Shown: positions 34,137-43,366, numbered from the stretch's first letter. The stretch is DNA of 64,000 bases from Lysobacter ciconiae (GCF_015209725.1 NZ_CP063656.1:2463001-2527000), one strand, 5' to 3'. The notes: generated from the sequence alone by a model not told the origin. Made by a program: numbers and translations.

Positions 34137-36434
34137 ATGGAACCAAAGAGCGTGCAGATAACGAGGCGACTATGGCTGGGCCTGGGGGCCCTGCTCATCG
34201 TCAGTTTCGGAATCATGTTGTGGATCGGCAAGGACCTGTACCAGACGGCGCCGCCGATGCCCGAGCAGGTGGTCACCGAAAGTGGCGAGGTGCTCTATAC
34301 CAGGGCTGACATCGAGGCCGGACGACGCGTCTGGCAGGAGATGGGCGGTCAGCAGAGCGGCTCGATCTGGGGCCACGGGGCGCTCGTCGCTCCCGACTGG
34401 TCGGCCGAGTGGCTGCACAAGGAAGTCGTGGCGATGCTCGACATCCGCTCGCGGATCGAGTTCGGCATGCCCTACGAGCAGCTCAACGAGAGCGAGCAGG
34501 CCAAGCTGCACGCGGAGATCAAGCCCGAGATCCGGGCCAACACCTACGATCCCCAGACCGGCTCCATCGTGGTCAGCGACGAGCGCGCGCAGGCGATCTC
34601 GCAGGTCGCCGCGCACTACATGAGCGTGTTCTCCAACGATCCGGCCACGCATGAACTGCGCGAGGCCTATGCGATCCGCGAGAACCCGGTGCCCGACGAG
34701 AACAGCCGCCGCCTGATGACCGGCTTCTTCTTCTGGGCCTCGTGGGCGACCGTCACCAACCGGCCCGACGACGTCAAGTCCTACACCAACAACTTCCCGC
34801 ACGAACCGCTGGTGGGCAACGTGCCCACGTCCAGCAGCTTCATGTGGTCGATGTTCTCGATCCTGTTCATGATCGCCGGCATCGGCTTGCTGTCGTGGCA
34901 CTACGCCGCGTATCACGGCAAGGAAAAGCCGCTGGCGCCGCCGTCCCAGGATCCCGCGCGGGCGATCGTGGTGACCCCGTCGATGCGCGCCACCGCCAAG
35001 TACTTCTGGCTGGTGATGGCGCTGTTCCTGGTGCAGATCCTGATGGGCGCCACCACCGCGCACTACCAGGTCGAGGGCCAGGAGGCCTACGGGTTCGCCC
35101 TGTCCGAGTGGCTGCCGTATGCGGTCACCCGCAGCTGGCACACGCAGCTCGCGATCCTGTGGATTGCGACCGCGTGGCTGGCCACCGGCCTGTACCTGGG
35201 GCCGGCGATTTCCGGGCATGAGCCGAAATACCAGAAATTCGGCGTCAACTTCCTCTTCATCAGCCTGATCATCATTGTCGTGGGCGCGTTTGCCGGCCAG
35301 TGGATGGCGGTGATGGGCAAGCTGGGCAAGATCCCGAACTTCTGGTTCGGCCACCAAGGCTGGGAATACGTCGACATCGGCCGCTTCTGGCAGATCTACC
35401 TGTTCATCGGCCTGATGCTGTGGCTGACCCTGGTCGGTCGCGCCCTGTGGCCGGCGATGCGGGCCAAGAACCAGACGTCCTCGATCGCGGGCCTGCTGTT
35501 CCTGTCCACCGTGGCCATCGGCATCCTCTACGCCGCCGGCCTGATGTGGAAGGAAAACACCCACATCTCGATCGTCACCTACTGGAAGTTCTGGATCGTC
35601 CACCTTTGGGTGGAGGGCTTCTTCGAGGTGTTCGCCGTCGCGGTGATCAGCTTCATCTTCGTCAAGCTCGGCCTGGTGCGCGGGCGCTCGGCGACGATCA
35701 ACGTGCTGTTTGCGACCATCGTGTTCATGGCCGGCGGCGTGCTGGGCATGTTCCATCACCTGTACTTCGCCGGTGTCACCACCGGGGTGATCGCGCTGGG
35801 TGCGAGCATTTCCGCGCTGGAAGTGGTGCCACTGGCCTTGATCGGCCTGGAGGCGCACGAAACCTGGAAGAGCAGCCGCGCCACGCCATGGATGCAACAG
35901 TACAAGTGGCCGATCATGTTCTTCCTGGCGGTCAGCTTCTGGAACCTGATCGGTGCGGGCCTGCTGGGCTTCCTGATCAACACCCCGCTGGCGTTGTTCT
36001 ACATGCAGGGCACCAACCTGACCGCCGCCCACGGCCATACCGCGCTGTTTGGCGTGTACGGCATGCTCGGCATCGGCCTGATGCTGTACTGCCTGCGTGG
36101 CCTCAAGCCGGACCTGGTCTGGCGCGAGGGCCTGCTGCGCAGCGGCTTCTGGGCGCTCAACATCGGCCTGCTGCTGATGATGACGCTGACCCTGCTGCCG
36201 ATGGGCGTGCTGCAGCTGGAAGCCAACCTGGAGAACGGCTACTGGTACGCACGTTCGGCCGAGTTCATGACCCGTCCGATCATCGACGTGCTGGTCTGGC
36301 TGCGGGTGCCGGGCGATACGGTCTTCGCTGCCGGTGCCTTCATGATCGCGCTGTTCGTGCTCTCGCTGTGGCTGGGGCCACGGCGGGCACGCGAGCCGAT
36401 CGCCGGCGTGCTGGAGACCGAGTCGAGCCTCTGA
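34137..36434 (+). CDS. norB: Quinol-dependent nitric oxide reductase (qNOR)
   Basis: 765 aa single-subunit qNOR that reduces NO to N2O with electrons from quinol. The N-terminal half (to about 215) is the extra helix plus cytochrome-c-like periplasmic domain lacking a CxxCH motif, characteristic of qNOR against cNOR; the rest is the 12-helix heme-copper-oxidase fold with the His-rich helices WHYAAYHG, RSWHTQLAILW, GVLGMFHHLYF and AHGHTALFGVYG. The length is normal. It acts in the inner membrane and removes the NO made by NirK. It is preceded by an FNR-type box and followed by a strong terminator. Confidence 0.96.
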   Translation: MEPKSVQITRRLWLGLGALLIVSFGIMLWIGKDLYQTAPPMPEQVVTESGEVLYTRADIEAGRRVWQEMGGQQSGSIWGHGALVAPDWSAEWLHKEVVAMLDIRSRIEFGMPYEQLNESEQAKLHAEIKPEIRANTYDPQTGSIVVSDERAQAISQVAAHYMSVFSNDPATHELREAYAIRENPVPDENSRRLMTGFFFWASWATVTNRPDDVKSYTNNFPHEPLVGNVPTSSSFMWSMFSILFMIAGIGLLSWHYAAYHGKEKPLAPPSQDPARAIVVTPSMRATAKYFWLVMALFLVQILMGATTAHYQVEGQEAYGFALSEWLPYAVTRSWHTQLAILWIATAWLATGLYLGPAISGHEPKYQKFGVNFLFISLIIIVVGAFAGQWMAVMGKLGKIPNFWFGHQGWEYVDIGRFWQIYLFIGLMLWLTLVGRALWPAMRAKNQTSSIAGLLFLSTVAIGILYAAGLMWKENTHISIVTYWKFWIVHLWVEGFFEVFAVAVISFIFVKLGLVRGRSATINVLFATIVFMAGGVLGMFHHLYFAGVTTGVIALGASISALEVVPLALIGLEAHETWKSSRATPWMQQYKWPIMFFLAVSFWNLIGAGLLGFLINTPLALFYMQGTNLTAAHGHTALFGVYGMLGIGLMLYCLRGLKPDLVWREGLLRSGFWALNIGLLLMMTLTLLPMGVLQLEANLENGYWYARSAEFMTRPIIDVLVWLRVPGDTVFAAGAFMIALFVLSLWLGPRRAREPIAGVLETESSL

Positions 36435-36458
36435 CCGGCCCGACTGCTGACAAGTGAA

Positions 36459-36483
36459 GGGGCGGCTCAGGCCGCCCCTTTTT
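36459..36483 (+). terminator. Rho-independent terminator after norB
   Basis: GGGGCGGC-TCAG-GCCGCCCC followed by five T residues, 24 nt after the norB stop. Confidence 0.92.
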
Positions 36484-36543
36484 CATGCGCGTGGTTTCAT
36501 GCGCCTGCTTGTATCTGCACGCTCATGCAAGCGCGCTCATGCA
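36483..36543 (+). repeat. Four TCATGC repeats ahead of nnrS
   Basis: TCATGCGC at 36483 and 36497 and TCATGCA at 36523 and 36537 form two pairs, each pair spaced 14 bp. They lie just upstream of the weak FNR box. No known factor is implied. Confidence 0.35.
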
Positions 36544-36553
36544 CGCCGCCCGG

Positions 36554-36567
36554 CTGACCCAGGTCAA
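36554..36567 (+). promoter_or_regulatory. Imperfect FNR/DNR-type box upstream of nnrS
   Basis: CTGACCCAGGTCAA differs from the norB box at two positions in one half-site. Its centre is 42 bp before the nnrS ATG, the same geometry as at hemN. Confidence 0.55.
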
Positions 36568-36602
36568 TAACGCCAGCACCCATCAAAGGCACACTGACGC
36601 CC

Positions 36603-37835
36603 ATGGACAATCATCCCGAACCCAGGCCCGCTGCGCTCTCGCCGGGCCGACTTGCCATCGCACCGCACCGCCTGATGTTTTTCATCGGCTCGATGAACCT
36701 GCTGATCGCCATGGCGTGGTGGGCGGCCTGGCTGGTGGGTGCCCGTTGGCCCGATCTGGCCATACCGCAGGCACCGCTGCATACCGGCTGGGTGCACGCC
36801 TTCGTGATGCAGTACCAGGTGCTGCCGAGCTTCTTCTTCGGCTTCCTGCTGACCACCTTCCCGAAATGGCTGGGCCTGCCGGACATCGACCGCTGGCGCT
36901 ACGTGCCCGTCGGGCTGGGCATCTTTGGTGGCCAGATCGCGACCCTGCTGGGTGCGCTGGGCTGGGAGGCCGGGATCATCGTCGGGGCCCTGATGACCGC
37001 CGCTGGCTGGCTCGCCGGCCTGACGGTGATGGCGCCGCTGCTGTGGCGCGAGAGCGGCACCACCTGGCATGCGCGTTCGTGCTTCGCCGCGCTGTGCCTG
37101 GGCTTCCTCGGCGTGCTGGCCTGGGGTGCCTACGTCCTGGGCGCCTCGCCAATCTGGGTTTTCGCCAGCATCAAGATCGGCAGCTTCGGGCTGCTGCTGC
37201 CGGTGTATTTCACCGTGGCGCACCGGATGTTCCCGTTCTTCGCCAGCCGGGTCGTGCCCGGTTACCAGCCGTGGCGGCCGATGTGGCTGCTGGCCGCGGC
37301 CTGGCCGCTGTTTATCGGCCATTTGCTGCTGGAGCTGTTTCATTTCTACGGCTGGCTGTGGCTGGTCGACCTGCCCCTGCTGGCGCTAACGGCGACAATG
37401 GTGTGGCGCTGGTGGCCACGCGGAAAGAATCCGGGCCTGCTGTCGGTGCTGTTTGTCGGCCTGTCGTGGTTGCCGCTGGCATTCGCGCTGTATTCGGCCC
37501 AGAGCATCAGCTACGCCATCACCGGCGTGTACTGGCTGGGTCGAGGCCCGGCGCATGCGCTGTTCATCGGATTCTTCGGCAGCATCCTCATCGCGATGGT
37601 GACCCGGGTCACCGAGGGGCACGCCGGCCGGCCGTTGACGATGTATCCGGCGGCCTGGTTCGCCTTCGTCGCGATCCAGCTGGTGGCGGTGATCCGCGTC
37701 GCAGCAGAGGTTTTTCCCGACAGCACGGCCTGGCAGGCAGTCGCCGCGGTGGGCTGGCTGGCCGCCTTCCTGCCCTGGGTCGCCCATGTGGGGCGGATCT
37801 ATCTGGCCCCACGCTCCGACGGCCGTCCGGGCTGA
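36603..37835 (+). CDS. nnrS: NnrS family membrane protein
   Basis: 410 aa, about 12 hydrophobic helices. NnrS is a heme- and copper-containing membrane protein that eases nitrosative stress in denitrifiers and Vibrio. Family motifs include APHRLMFFIGSMNLL, HAFVMQYQVLPSFFFGFLLTTFPKWL, FTVAHRMFPFFASR and HALFIGFFGSILIAMVTRVTEGHAG; the many His residues in helices fit metal binding. It lies between norB and a sirB2-like gene 19 bp downstream. Its upstream box suggests induction with norB. Confidence 0.93.
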   Translation: MDNHPEPRPAALSPGRLAIAPHRLMFFIGSMNLLIAMAWWAAWLVGARWPDLAIPQAPLHTGWVHAFVMQYQVLPSFFFGFLLTTFPKWLGLPDIDRWRYVPVGLGIFGGQIATLLGALGWEAGIIVGALMTAAGWLAGLTVMAPLLWRESGTTWHARSCFAALCLGFLGVLAWGAYVLGASPIWVFASIKIGSFGLLLPVYFTVAHRMFPFFASRVVPGYQPWRPMWLLAAAWPLFIGHLLLELFHFYGWLWLVDLPLLALTATMVWRWWPRGKNPGLLSVLFVGLSWLPLAFALYSAQSISYAITGVYWLGRGPAHALFIGFFGSILIAMVTRVTEGHAGRPLTMYPAAWFAFVAIQLVAVIRVAAEVFPDSTAWQAVAAVGWLAAFLPWVAHVGRIYLAPRSDGRPG

Positions 37836-37854
37836 GTCACGCACAGGAAACCCC

Positions 37855-38256
37855 ATGATCGAGTTCTACCCGCAAATCAAAAGCATCCACATCGCCATGG
37901 CCATCACCAGCGGGCTGATCTTTGCCCTGCGCGGAGCCGGCGTGCTGGCCGGCATGCGCTGGCCGCACTGGCTGCCGGTGCGCTGGACCAGCTACACCGT
38001 GGATACCGCGCTGCTGACCGCTGCACTGATGCTGCTGACCATGCTGCCGGGCGCGATGTTCGCCAACGGCTGGTTGACGGTGAAACTGCTGCTGCTCGTC
38101 GTCTACATCGTGCTGGGCGTGTTTGCGATCAAGCGCGGCCGCACCCGCCTGGCCAAGGCGGGTTTCTACGTCGCCGCCCTTGTCACCTTTGGCATGGTCT
38201 ATTCGATCGCGCGCGCGCACAGCCCGTGGGGGTTCCTCAATGCCTTCCTCGGCTGA
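37855..38256 (+). CDS. SirB2-family membrane protein
   Basis: 133 aa, four predicted helices, start ATG at 37855 with AGGAAA upstream. The family signature is seen in KSIHIAMAITSGLIFALRGAG, DTALLTAALML, KLLLLVVYIVLGVFAIKRG and VYSIARAHSPWG. SirB2 proteins are of unknown role; the name comes from an old virulence-regulation claim. They often accompany nnrS in denitrification loci. Its last 17 nt overlap the decarboxylase gene. Confidence 0.85.
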   Translation: MIEFYPQIKSIHIAMAITSGLIFALRGAGVLAGMRWPHWLPVRWTSYTVDTALLTAALMLLTMLPGAMFANGWLTVKLLLLVVYIVLGVFAIKRGRTRLAKAGFYVAALVTFGMVYSIARAHSPWGFLNAFLG

Positions 38257-40255
38257 GCGGGCCGCTGCCGCGGGTTCCGGCAACGCCCTGGCCCTCGCCG
38301 CCAGCACCCCCGGGGTCGCCGATCCGGACCGGCCGATGCTCGATGCGTTGTTCCTTGGCCCCTACGGCGAGAACGACACCCTGCTGGAAAAGCTCGTCGT
38401 GGAGTTCCTGCGCGACCACGTCTACTGGCGGCGCAACTTCCACCCCGAAGACCCGCCGGCGATCCCGACCCACGCCGCCCAGCATCCCGACTACAAGGCG
38501 TTCGAGTCGCGCCTGCGGCGGGAACTGCACCAGCTCTCCGCCTCGCTGAAGCGCTCGGTGCCCTTCCACAGCCCGCGCTACATCGGCCACATGGCCTCCG
38601 ACCTGCTGCTGCCCGGCCTGGCGGCGCAGATCCTCACCCTGCCCTACAACCCCAACAACGTCAGCGAGGACGCGGCCCCCGTCACCATCGACCTGGAAGT
38701 CCAGGTCGGGCTGCAGCTGGCGCGGATGCTCGGCTACCCCGATGACACCGACCGCCCCGACTGCGCGTTCGGCCACCTGACCTCCGGCGGCACCGTCGCC
38801 AACTACCAGGCGCTGCGCCTTGCCTTGGCACTGAAGGCGTTTCCGGTCGCCCTGCGTGCCGCCCAGGTGCCGGGTTTGGCGCTGCCGGCCGATGACTGGG
38901 AGGCATTCAACCTTGGCCCGGACGCCGGCATCGAGCTGCTCGGCCAGTGGCAGCTCTGGCTGGCCGGGCAACCCGCGCGCGATCGCCGGCGGTGGCGCGA
39001 CGCGGTGCAGACCCAGCGCCTGGAGCATCTGGGGATGGTGGAGTTCTTCGCCCGCCACCGTGACCTCAAGGTGCCGCTGGTACTGGCCCCGATCACCGCC
39101 CACTACTCCTGGAGCAAGGGCCTGAAGCTGCTCGGCCTGGGCCGGGAACAACTGCGCCTGTTGCCGGAAAAAGGCATGCGTCTGGATGCGCAGGCGCTGG
39201 AGCAGACCCTGGAGCAGTGCCGGCGCGAGCGCCAGCCGGTGCTGATGACCGTCGCCGTGCTGGGCACGACCGAGTACGGCACCGTCGACCCGGTGGATGC
39301 GGTGGTCGACCTGCGCGATCGGTTCCAGACCCTGGGGCTGGGCTTCAGCGTGCACGTCGACGCCGCCTGGGGCGGCTACCTGGCGACCCTGTTCCGCAAC
39401 CCCGACGGCAGCCTGCGGGGCATCGACGAGGTCCGCGCCGGCTTCGCCCATTTTCCCCAGCCCGAAGTGCACGCCGCGTTCGCCGCACTGGGCCGCACCG
39501 ACTCGGTCACCGTCGACCCGCACAAGCTGGGCTACCTGCCCTACGGCGCCGGTGCGTTCATCTGCCGCGACCACCGCGCCACCGCGCTGCTGGCGGAGGC
39601 TGCCGACTACGTCTTCCACGACACCCGCGCCACCGACTACCTCAGCCGCTACCGCCGACTTGGCCAGTTTGTCCCGGAAGGCTCCAAGTCCGGGGCGGCC
39701 GCCGCGGCGGTGTATGTCACCCACAAGGTGCTGCCGCTGGACCACGCCAACTTCGGTCGCCTGCCGCGGCAGACGGTGCTTGCCGCCGAAGCGTTCCACG
39801 CCCGCGCCGAACGCCTCGCCGTGGAGCTGGATGGCATCGCCCGCGTCACCGTGCCTTTCGCGCCCGACAGCAACCTGGTGTGCGTGGCCATCAACCCGAC
39901 CGGCAACGCGGACCTCGCACGGGCCAACGCCTTCGTCCGCCGCCTGCACGATGAGCTGCGCGCCGACGCCAGCCAGCCCCTCCAGCTCAAGCAATTCTTC
40001 GGATCGATGACGACCCTGCGCCCGGAGGCCCTCGGCGAGACGGAGATGAACCGGATCCTGACGCAGTTGCAGCTGGACCCTGCGACACTGGTCGATGACG
40101 ACGAGGACACCGATGCCGATCGGCTGGTGATCCTGCGTCACACCCTGATGAACCCGTATCTGATCGATCACGAGAACGGCATCAGCTACATCGACCTGTA
40201 TCTGGCACACCTGGGCCGAAGGATCCGGGCGTTGCTGGGGAGCCCAAGCCCATGA
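38240..40255 (+). CDS. TyrDC-like PLP-dependent decarboxylase (group II)
   Basis: 671 aa from the ATG at 38240, which overlaps the upstream gene by 17 nt. The group II decarboxylase fold is clear: HSPRYIGHMASDLLLPGL and YNPNNVSEDAAPVT resemble bacterial tyrosine decarboxylases, followed by LTSGGTVANYQALR, the VHVDAAWGGYLATL segment and the PLP lysine in TVDPHKLGYLPYG. It probably decarboxylates an aromatic or acidic amino acid or a relative; the substrate is not evident. It is longer than typical aromatic decarboxylases (about 480 aa) and close to the 600+ aa TyrDC class. It is coupled (ATGA) to the Cds1-like gene, suggesting consecutive or joint chemistry. No antiporter gene is adjacent. Confidence 0.85.
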   Translation: MPSSAERAAAAGSGNALALAASTPGVADPDRPMLDALFLGPYGENDTLLEKLVVEFLRDHVYWRRNFHPEDPPAIPTHAAQHPDYKAFESRLRRELHQLSASLKRSVPFHSPRYIGHMASDLLLPGLAAQILTLPYNPNNVSEDAAPVTIDLEVQVGLQLARMLGYPDDTDRPDCAFGHLTSGGTVANYQALRLALALKAFPVALRAAQVPGLALPADDWEAFNLGPDAGIELLGQWQLWLAGQPARDRRRWRDAVQTQRLEHLGMVEFFARHRDLKVPLVLAPITAHYSWSKGLKLLGLGREQLRLLPEKGMRLDAQALEQTLEQCRRERQPVLMTVAVLGTTEYGTVDPVDAVVDLRDRFQTLGLGFSVHVDAAWGGYLATLFRNPDGSLRGIDEVRAGFAHFPQPEVHAAFAALGRTDSVTVDPHKLGYLPYGAGAFICRDHRATALLAEAADYVFHDTRATDYLSRYRRLGQFVPEGSKSGAAAAAVYVTHKVLPLDHANFGRLPRQTVLAAEAFHARAERLAVELDGIARVTVPFAPDSNLVCVAINPTGNADLARANAFVRRLHDELRADASQPLQLKQFFGSMTTLRPEALGETEMNRILTQLQLDPATLVDDDEDTDADRLVILRHTLMNPYLIDHENGISYIDLYLAHLGRRIRALLGSPSP

Positions 40256-41403
40256 GTCCCGACGCATTCCATCCAGGCAATGACTTCCTCCCGGCCAGCG
40301 CGGCCAGGCCGCCGGCCACCGTCTGTGACAGCGCGACGATGCGCAGCTGGACCGCGCGGGCCCTGTTGTGCCTGCGCCAGGAGGCGGCGCGTTCGGCGGA
40401 CACCCACCTGCTGCGGCTGGAGTTTCCCGGCTTCCCGGGCATCGAGTTCTACTTCAAGGACGAGGCGGCGCATCCCACCGGCAGCCTGAAGCATCGGCTG
40501 GCCCGCTCGCTGTACCTGTATGCGCTGTGCAATGGCCGGCTCAGCCCGGGCCAGCCGGTGGTGGACGCGTCCTCGGGCAGCACCGCGATCTCCGAGGCGT
40601 GGTTCGCACGACTGCTCGGCCTGCCCTTCACCGCGGTGATGCCGACCGCGACCGCACCGCGCAAGATCGCCGACGTGCATGCGCTGGGCGGCCACTGCGA
40701 CCTGGTCGACGATCCCGCGCAGGTGCACGAGCGCGCCGCCTGGCATGCCGCCAACGGCGCGTGCCACCTGGACCAGTTCGGCCTCGCGGAGCGCGCGACG
40801 GACTGGCGCGGCAACAACAACATCGCCGAGTCGATCATCGGCCAGCTGGCCTGCGAGCCGCACCCGCAGCCGGCGTGGATCGTCTGCGGCGTCGGTACCG
40901 GCGGCACCTCGGCAACGATCGGGCGCTACATCCGCTACCGCGCGCTGGAGACCGGCCTGTGCGTGGCGGAACCGGCCGGCAGCGCCTTCGTGCACGGCTG
41001 GCGCACGCGCAACCGCAGCGCGATCGCCAGCCAGCCGACCGCCGTCGAAGGCATCGGCCGGCCGAGGGTGGAGCCGGGCTTCCTGTTCGAGGTGGTGGAC
41101 GAGGTGATCGAGGTGGCCGACGCCGCCTCCGTGGCCGCGATGCACCTGCTGGAAGAGCAGCTGGGCCGTCGCTACGGCGGCTCGTCGGGGACCAACCTGG
41201 TAGCGTGCCTTGAACTGGCTGCGCGGATGCGCGCCGCCGGCGAGCGCGGCAGCATCGTCAGCCTGTTGTGCGATCCCGGCGAGCGCTACGACCAGACGCT
41301 GTACGACCCGGCGTGGCTGGCCGAGAACGGCATCGACCCGGCCCCGGCGCAGGTCGCGTTGCGCGCCACGCTGGCCAGCGGCGAATGGCATCCGACCAGC
41401 TGA
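40252..41403 (+). CDS. Cds1-like PLP enzyme of the cysteine synthase family
   Basis: 383 aa fold-type II PLP enzyme. The PLP lysine is in HPTGSLKHRLARSLYLYALCNG, with the SSGSTAISEAWFA loop and VCGVGTGGTSATIGRYIRYR. These segments, RATDWRGNNNIAESI and EGIGRPRVEPGF resemble mycobacterial Cds1 (a cysteine desulfhydrase) more than CysK/CysM. The likely reaction is release of H2S from cysteine, but a beta-replacement activity is possible. Its start overlaps the decarboxylase stop by 4 nt. A sulfide-producing enzyme among NO-metabolising genes is notable, since H2S can protect against NO and inhibits heme-copper oxidases. Confidence 0.8.
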   Translation: MSPDAFHPGNDFLPASAARPPATVCDSATMRSWTARALLCLRQEAARSADTHLLRLEFPGFPGIEFYFKDEAAHPTGSLKHRLARSLYLYALCNGRLSPGQPVVDASSGSTAISEAWFARLLGLPFTAVMPTATAPRKIADVHALGGHCDLVDDPAQVHERAAWHAANGACHLDQFGLAERATDWRGNNNIAESIIGQLACEPHPQPAWIVCGVGTGGTSATIGRYIRYRALETGLCVAEPAGSAFVHGWRTRNRSAIASQPTAVEGIGRPRVEPGFLFEVVDEVIEVADAASVAAMHLLEEQLGRRYGGSSGTNLVACLELAARMRAAGERGSIVSLLCDPGERYDQTLYDPAWLAENGIDPAPAQVALRATLASGEWHPTS

Positions 41404-41436
41404 CGGCGGCGCGCCACTATTGGGCCGGTTCAGGCC

Positions 41437-41462
41437 GGCCCGGGCCGATCAGAGCCCGGGCC
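41437..41462. terminator. GC hairpin between convergent genes
   Basis: GGCCCGGGC-CGATCAGA-GCCCGGGCC, a perfect 9-bp stem at the junction of the Cds1-like gene and the His-rich gene. No T-tract, so a bidirectional transcription barrier is only a suggestion. Confidence 0.4.
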
Positions 41463-41475
41463 GGTGTCGAAGCAC

Positions 41476-42096
41476 TCAGTGCGCGACGTGCTCCCCGCCG
41501 GTCTTCGCATCGCTGAATTCCGGATCGTCGAACAGCCGCGGATAGTCCGCCAGCGCCGCGCTCATGTCGGCAACCGGTGCCGGATCGGCCGGATCGGCGT
41601 GGAGGGCTTCGGCCCCCGCCATCAGCCGGGCGAGGACGCCGTGCAGGGCCACGTCGGGCTCCGCCTCCAGTTTGCAGTTGGCGAACATGTACGCCGCCGC
41701 CTCGTCCACCTGGGTGGCCAGCTGATCGACCTGGGTATCGTTCAGGTGTCCCATCTGGTGGTGATGCAGGCCGGCCATCGCCTCGCGCATGCGGCGCATG
41801 CCTTCCATCAGCGGCGCGTCGGGCTCCCATTTGACGTGGTCGGCCGGGATCGGCATCACCGCTGCTTCGGGGTGATGGTCGGCATGGGCGTGGGTGTCGC
41901 GCTTTTGGGTGTCGTGCGCGTGGGTGTCTTGCGCGTGGCTGCCATGCGCTTGCGCCGCCGCCGTCTCAGGCTTGGCCTGCTCGTGCTCGGCGTGGCTGTG
42001 CGTCTTGTCCTGCGCCTGGGCGGCCGACGGCGCGATTGCCGCGCCGAGTCCGATCGCGGCAGCGAGCGCAACGGCCAAAGTGGTCTGTGTCTTCAT
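41476..42096 (-). CDS. His-rich periplasmic protein of unknown function
   Basis: 206 aa from the ATG at 42096, which follows AGGAG by 9 nt. The signal peptide ends after SAAQA (about 28). Residues about 30-72 are packed with His in HSHAEHE, HGSHAQDTHAHD and HAHADHH, suggesting metal (Cu, Zn or Ni) binding. The rest is helical, with MEGMRRMREAMAGLHHHQMGHLNDTQVDQLATQVDEAAAYMFANCKL, and a single Cys. I do not recognise the family with certainty. It lies between the PLP pair and fabB, 32 bp downstream of fabB on the same strand, in a region rich in copper enzymes (NirK, cbb3, SCO), so copper handling is one possibility. Confidence 0.7.
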   Translation of the reverse strand: MKTQTTLAVALAAAIGLGAAIAPSAAQAQDKTHSHAEHEQAKPETAAAQAHGSHAQDTHAHDTQKRDTHAHADHHPEAAVMPIPADHVKWEPDAPLMEGMRRMREAMAGLHHHQMGHLNDTQVDQLATQVDEAAAYMFANCKLEAEPDVALHGVLARLMAGAEALHADPADPAPVADMSAALADYPRLFDDPEFSDAKTGGEHVAH

Positions 42097-42128
42097 ACGA
42101 TCCATCTCCTTGAAAAACGGGGGCGCAA

Positions 42129-43364
42129 TCAGACCCGCGCGAACACGAGGCTGGCGTTGGTACCGCCGAAACCGAAGCTGTTGGACATCACCGTGTCCAG
42201 CGTCGCATCGCGGCTTTGCTGCACGATCGGGAAGCCTTCCACGCGCGGGTCCAAGGTGTCGATGTTGGCCGAGCCGGCCATGAAGCCCTCGCGCATCATC
42301 AGCAGGCAATAGATCGCCTCATGCACGCTGGCGGCGCCAAGCGAATGGCCGCTGAGCGCCTTGGTCGACGAAAGCGGCGGCACGTCGTCACCGAACACGG
42401 TGCGGATCGACTGCAGCTCGACCACGTCGCCGACCGGCGTGGAGGTGCCGTGGGTGTTGAGGTAGTCCACCTTGCCGACCGGGGTGCCGTGGATGCCGGC
42501 CATGGCCATCTGCATGCAGCGCACCGCACCCTCGCCCGAGGGGGCGACCATGTCGACGCCGTCGGAGGTCACGCCGTAGCCAACCAGCTCGGCAATGATG
42601 TTCGCGCCGCGGGCGACGGCGTGCTCGTACTCCTCCAGCACCAGCATGCCGCCACCACCGGCGATGACGAAGCCATCGCGGTCCGCGTCGTAGGGACGCG
42701 AGGCCTTTTCGGGAGTGTCGTTGCGCTTGGTCGACAGTGCGCCCATCGCATCGAACTGCGAGGTCATGCCCCAGTGCAGCTCCTCGCCGCCGCCGGCAAT
42801 GATGATGTCCTGCGCGCCGTGGCGGATCAGGTCCGCCCCGGCGCCGATGCAGTGCGCTGAGGTCGCGCAGGCAGCGGAGATCGAATAGCTCAGGCCGCGG
42901 ATACCGAACGCGGTCGACAGCGTCGCCGACACGGTCGAACCCATCGTGCGCGGCACCATGTACGGGCCCACCTTGCGCACGCCGCGGTTGCGCAGCAGGT
43001 CGCCGGTCTCGATCTGCCACTGCGGCGATCCGCCACCCGACCCGGCGATCAGCCCGGTGCGCACGTCGCGCACCTGCTCGTCGCTGAGGCCGGCATCGGC
43101 AATCGCATCGCGCATCGCGACGTAGGCGAACCCGGCCGCGTCGCCCATGAAGCGCTTCACCTTGCGGTCGATCTCCTCGGTGAGATCGATCTGCGGCTCG
43201 CCGGCGACCTGGCTGCGCAGGCCCAGTTCGGCGTACTCGGGAATGAAGCGGATACCCGGGGTGCTGCTGCGCAACGCCGCGGTCACGCTGGTCTGGTCGT
43301 TGCCCAGGCAGGACACGATGCCCATGCCGGTCACCACCACGCGCCTGTTTGCCACACCGCCCAT
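42129..43364 (-). CDS. fabB: Beta-ketoacyl-ACP synthase I
   Basis: 411 aa condensing enzyme that elongates cis-3-unsaturated intermediates made by FabA. The active-site Cys166 is in SISAACATSAHCIG, and the two His motifs are NTHGTSTPVGDVVEL and SGHSLGAASVHE; the C-terminal NSFGFGGTNASLVF is intact. The ATG at 43364 is 2 nt after the fabA stop. It is the second gene of the anaerobic unsaturated-fatty-acid operon. The upstream open frame to 43691 lies inside fabA. Confidence 0.96.
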   Translation of the reverse strand: MGGVANRRVVVTGMGIVSCLGNDQTSVTAALRSSTPGIRFIPEYAELGLRSQVAGEPQIDLTEEIDRKVKRFMGDAAGFAYVAMRDAIADAGLSDEQVRDVRTGLIAGSGGGSPQWQIETGDLLRNRGVRKVGPYMVPRTMGSTVSATLSTAFGIRGLSYSISAACATSAHCIGAGADLIRHGAQDIIIAGGGEELHWGMTSQFDAMGALSTKRNDTPEKASRPYDADRDGFVIAGGGGMLVLEEYEHAVARGANIIAELVGYGVTSDGVDMVAPSGEGAVRCMQMAMAGIHGTPVGKVDYLNTHGTSTPVGDVVELQSIRTVFGDDVPPLSSTKALSGHSLGAASVHEAIYCLLMMREGFMAGSANIDTLDPRVEGFPIVQQSRDATLDTVMSNSFGFGGTNASLVFARV

Positions 43365-43366
43365 GC

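Noticed and set aside
34170..36038. 622-codon minus-strand frame opposite norB
   Set aside because: High-GC shadow frame rich in His/Arg/Gln with no domain; norB on the plus strand is complete.
36483..36543. CRISPR-like array from the four TCATGC repeats
   Set aside because: Units are only 6-8 bp with 7-18 bp gaps; far too short for CRISPR and no cas genes.
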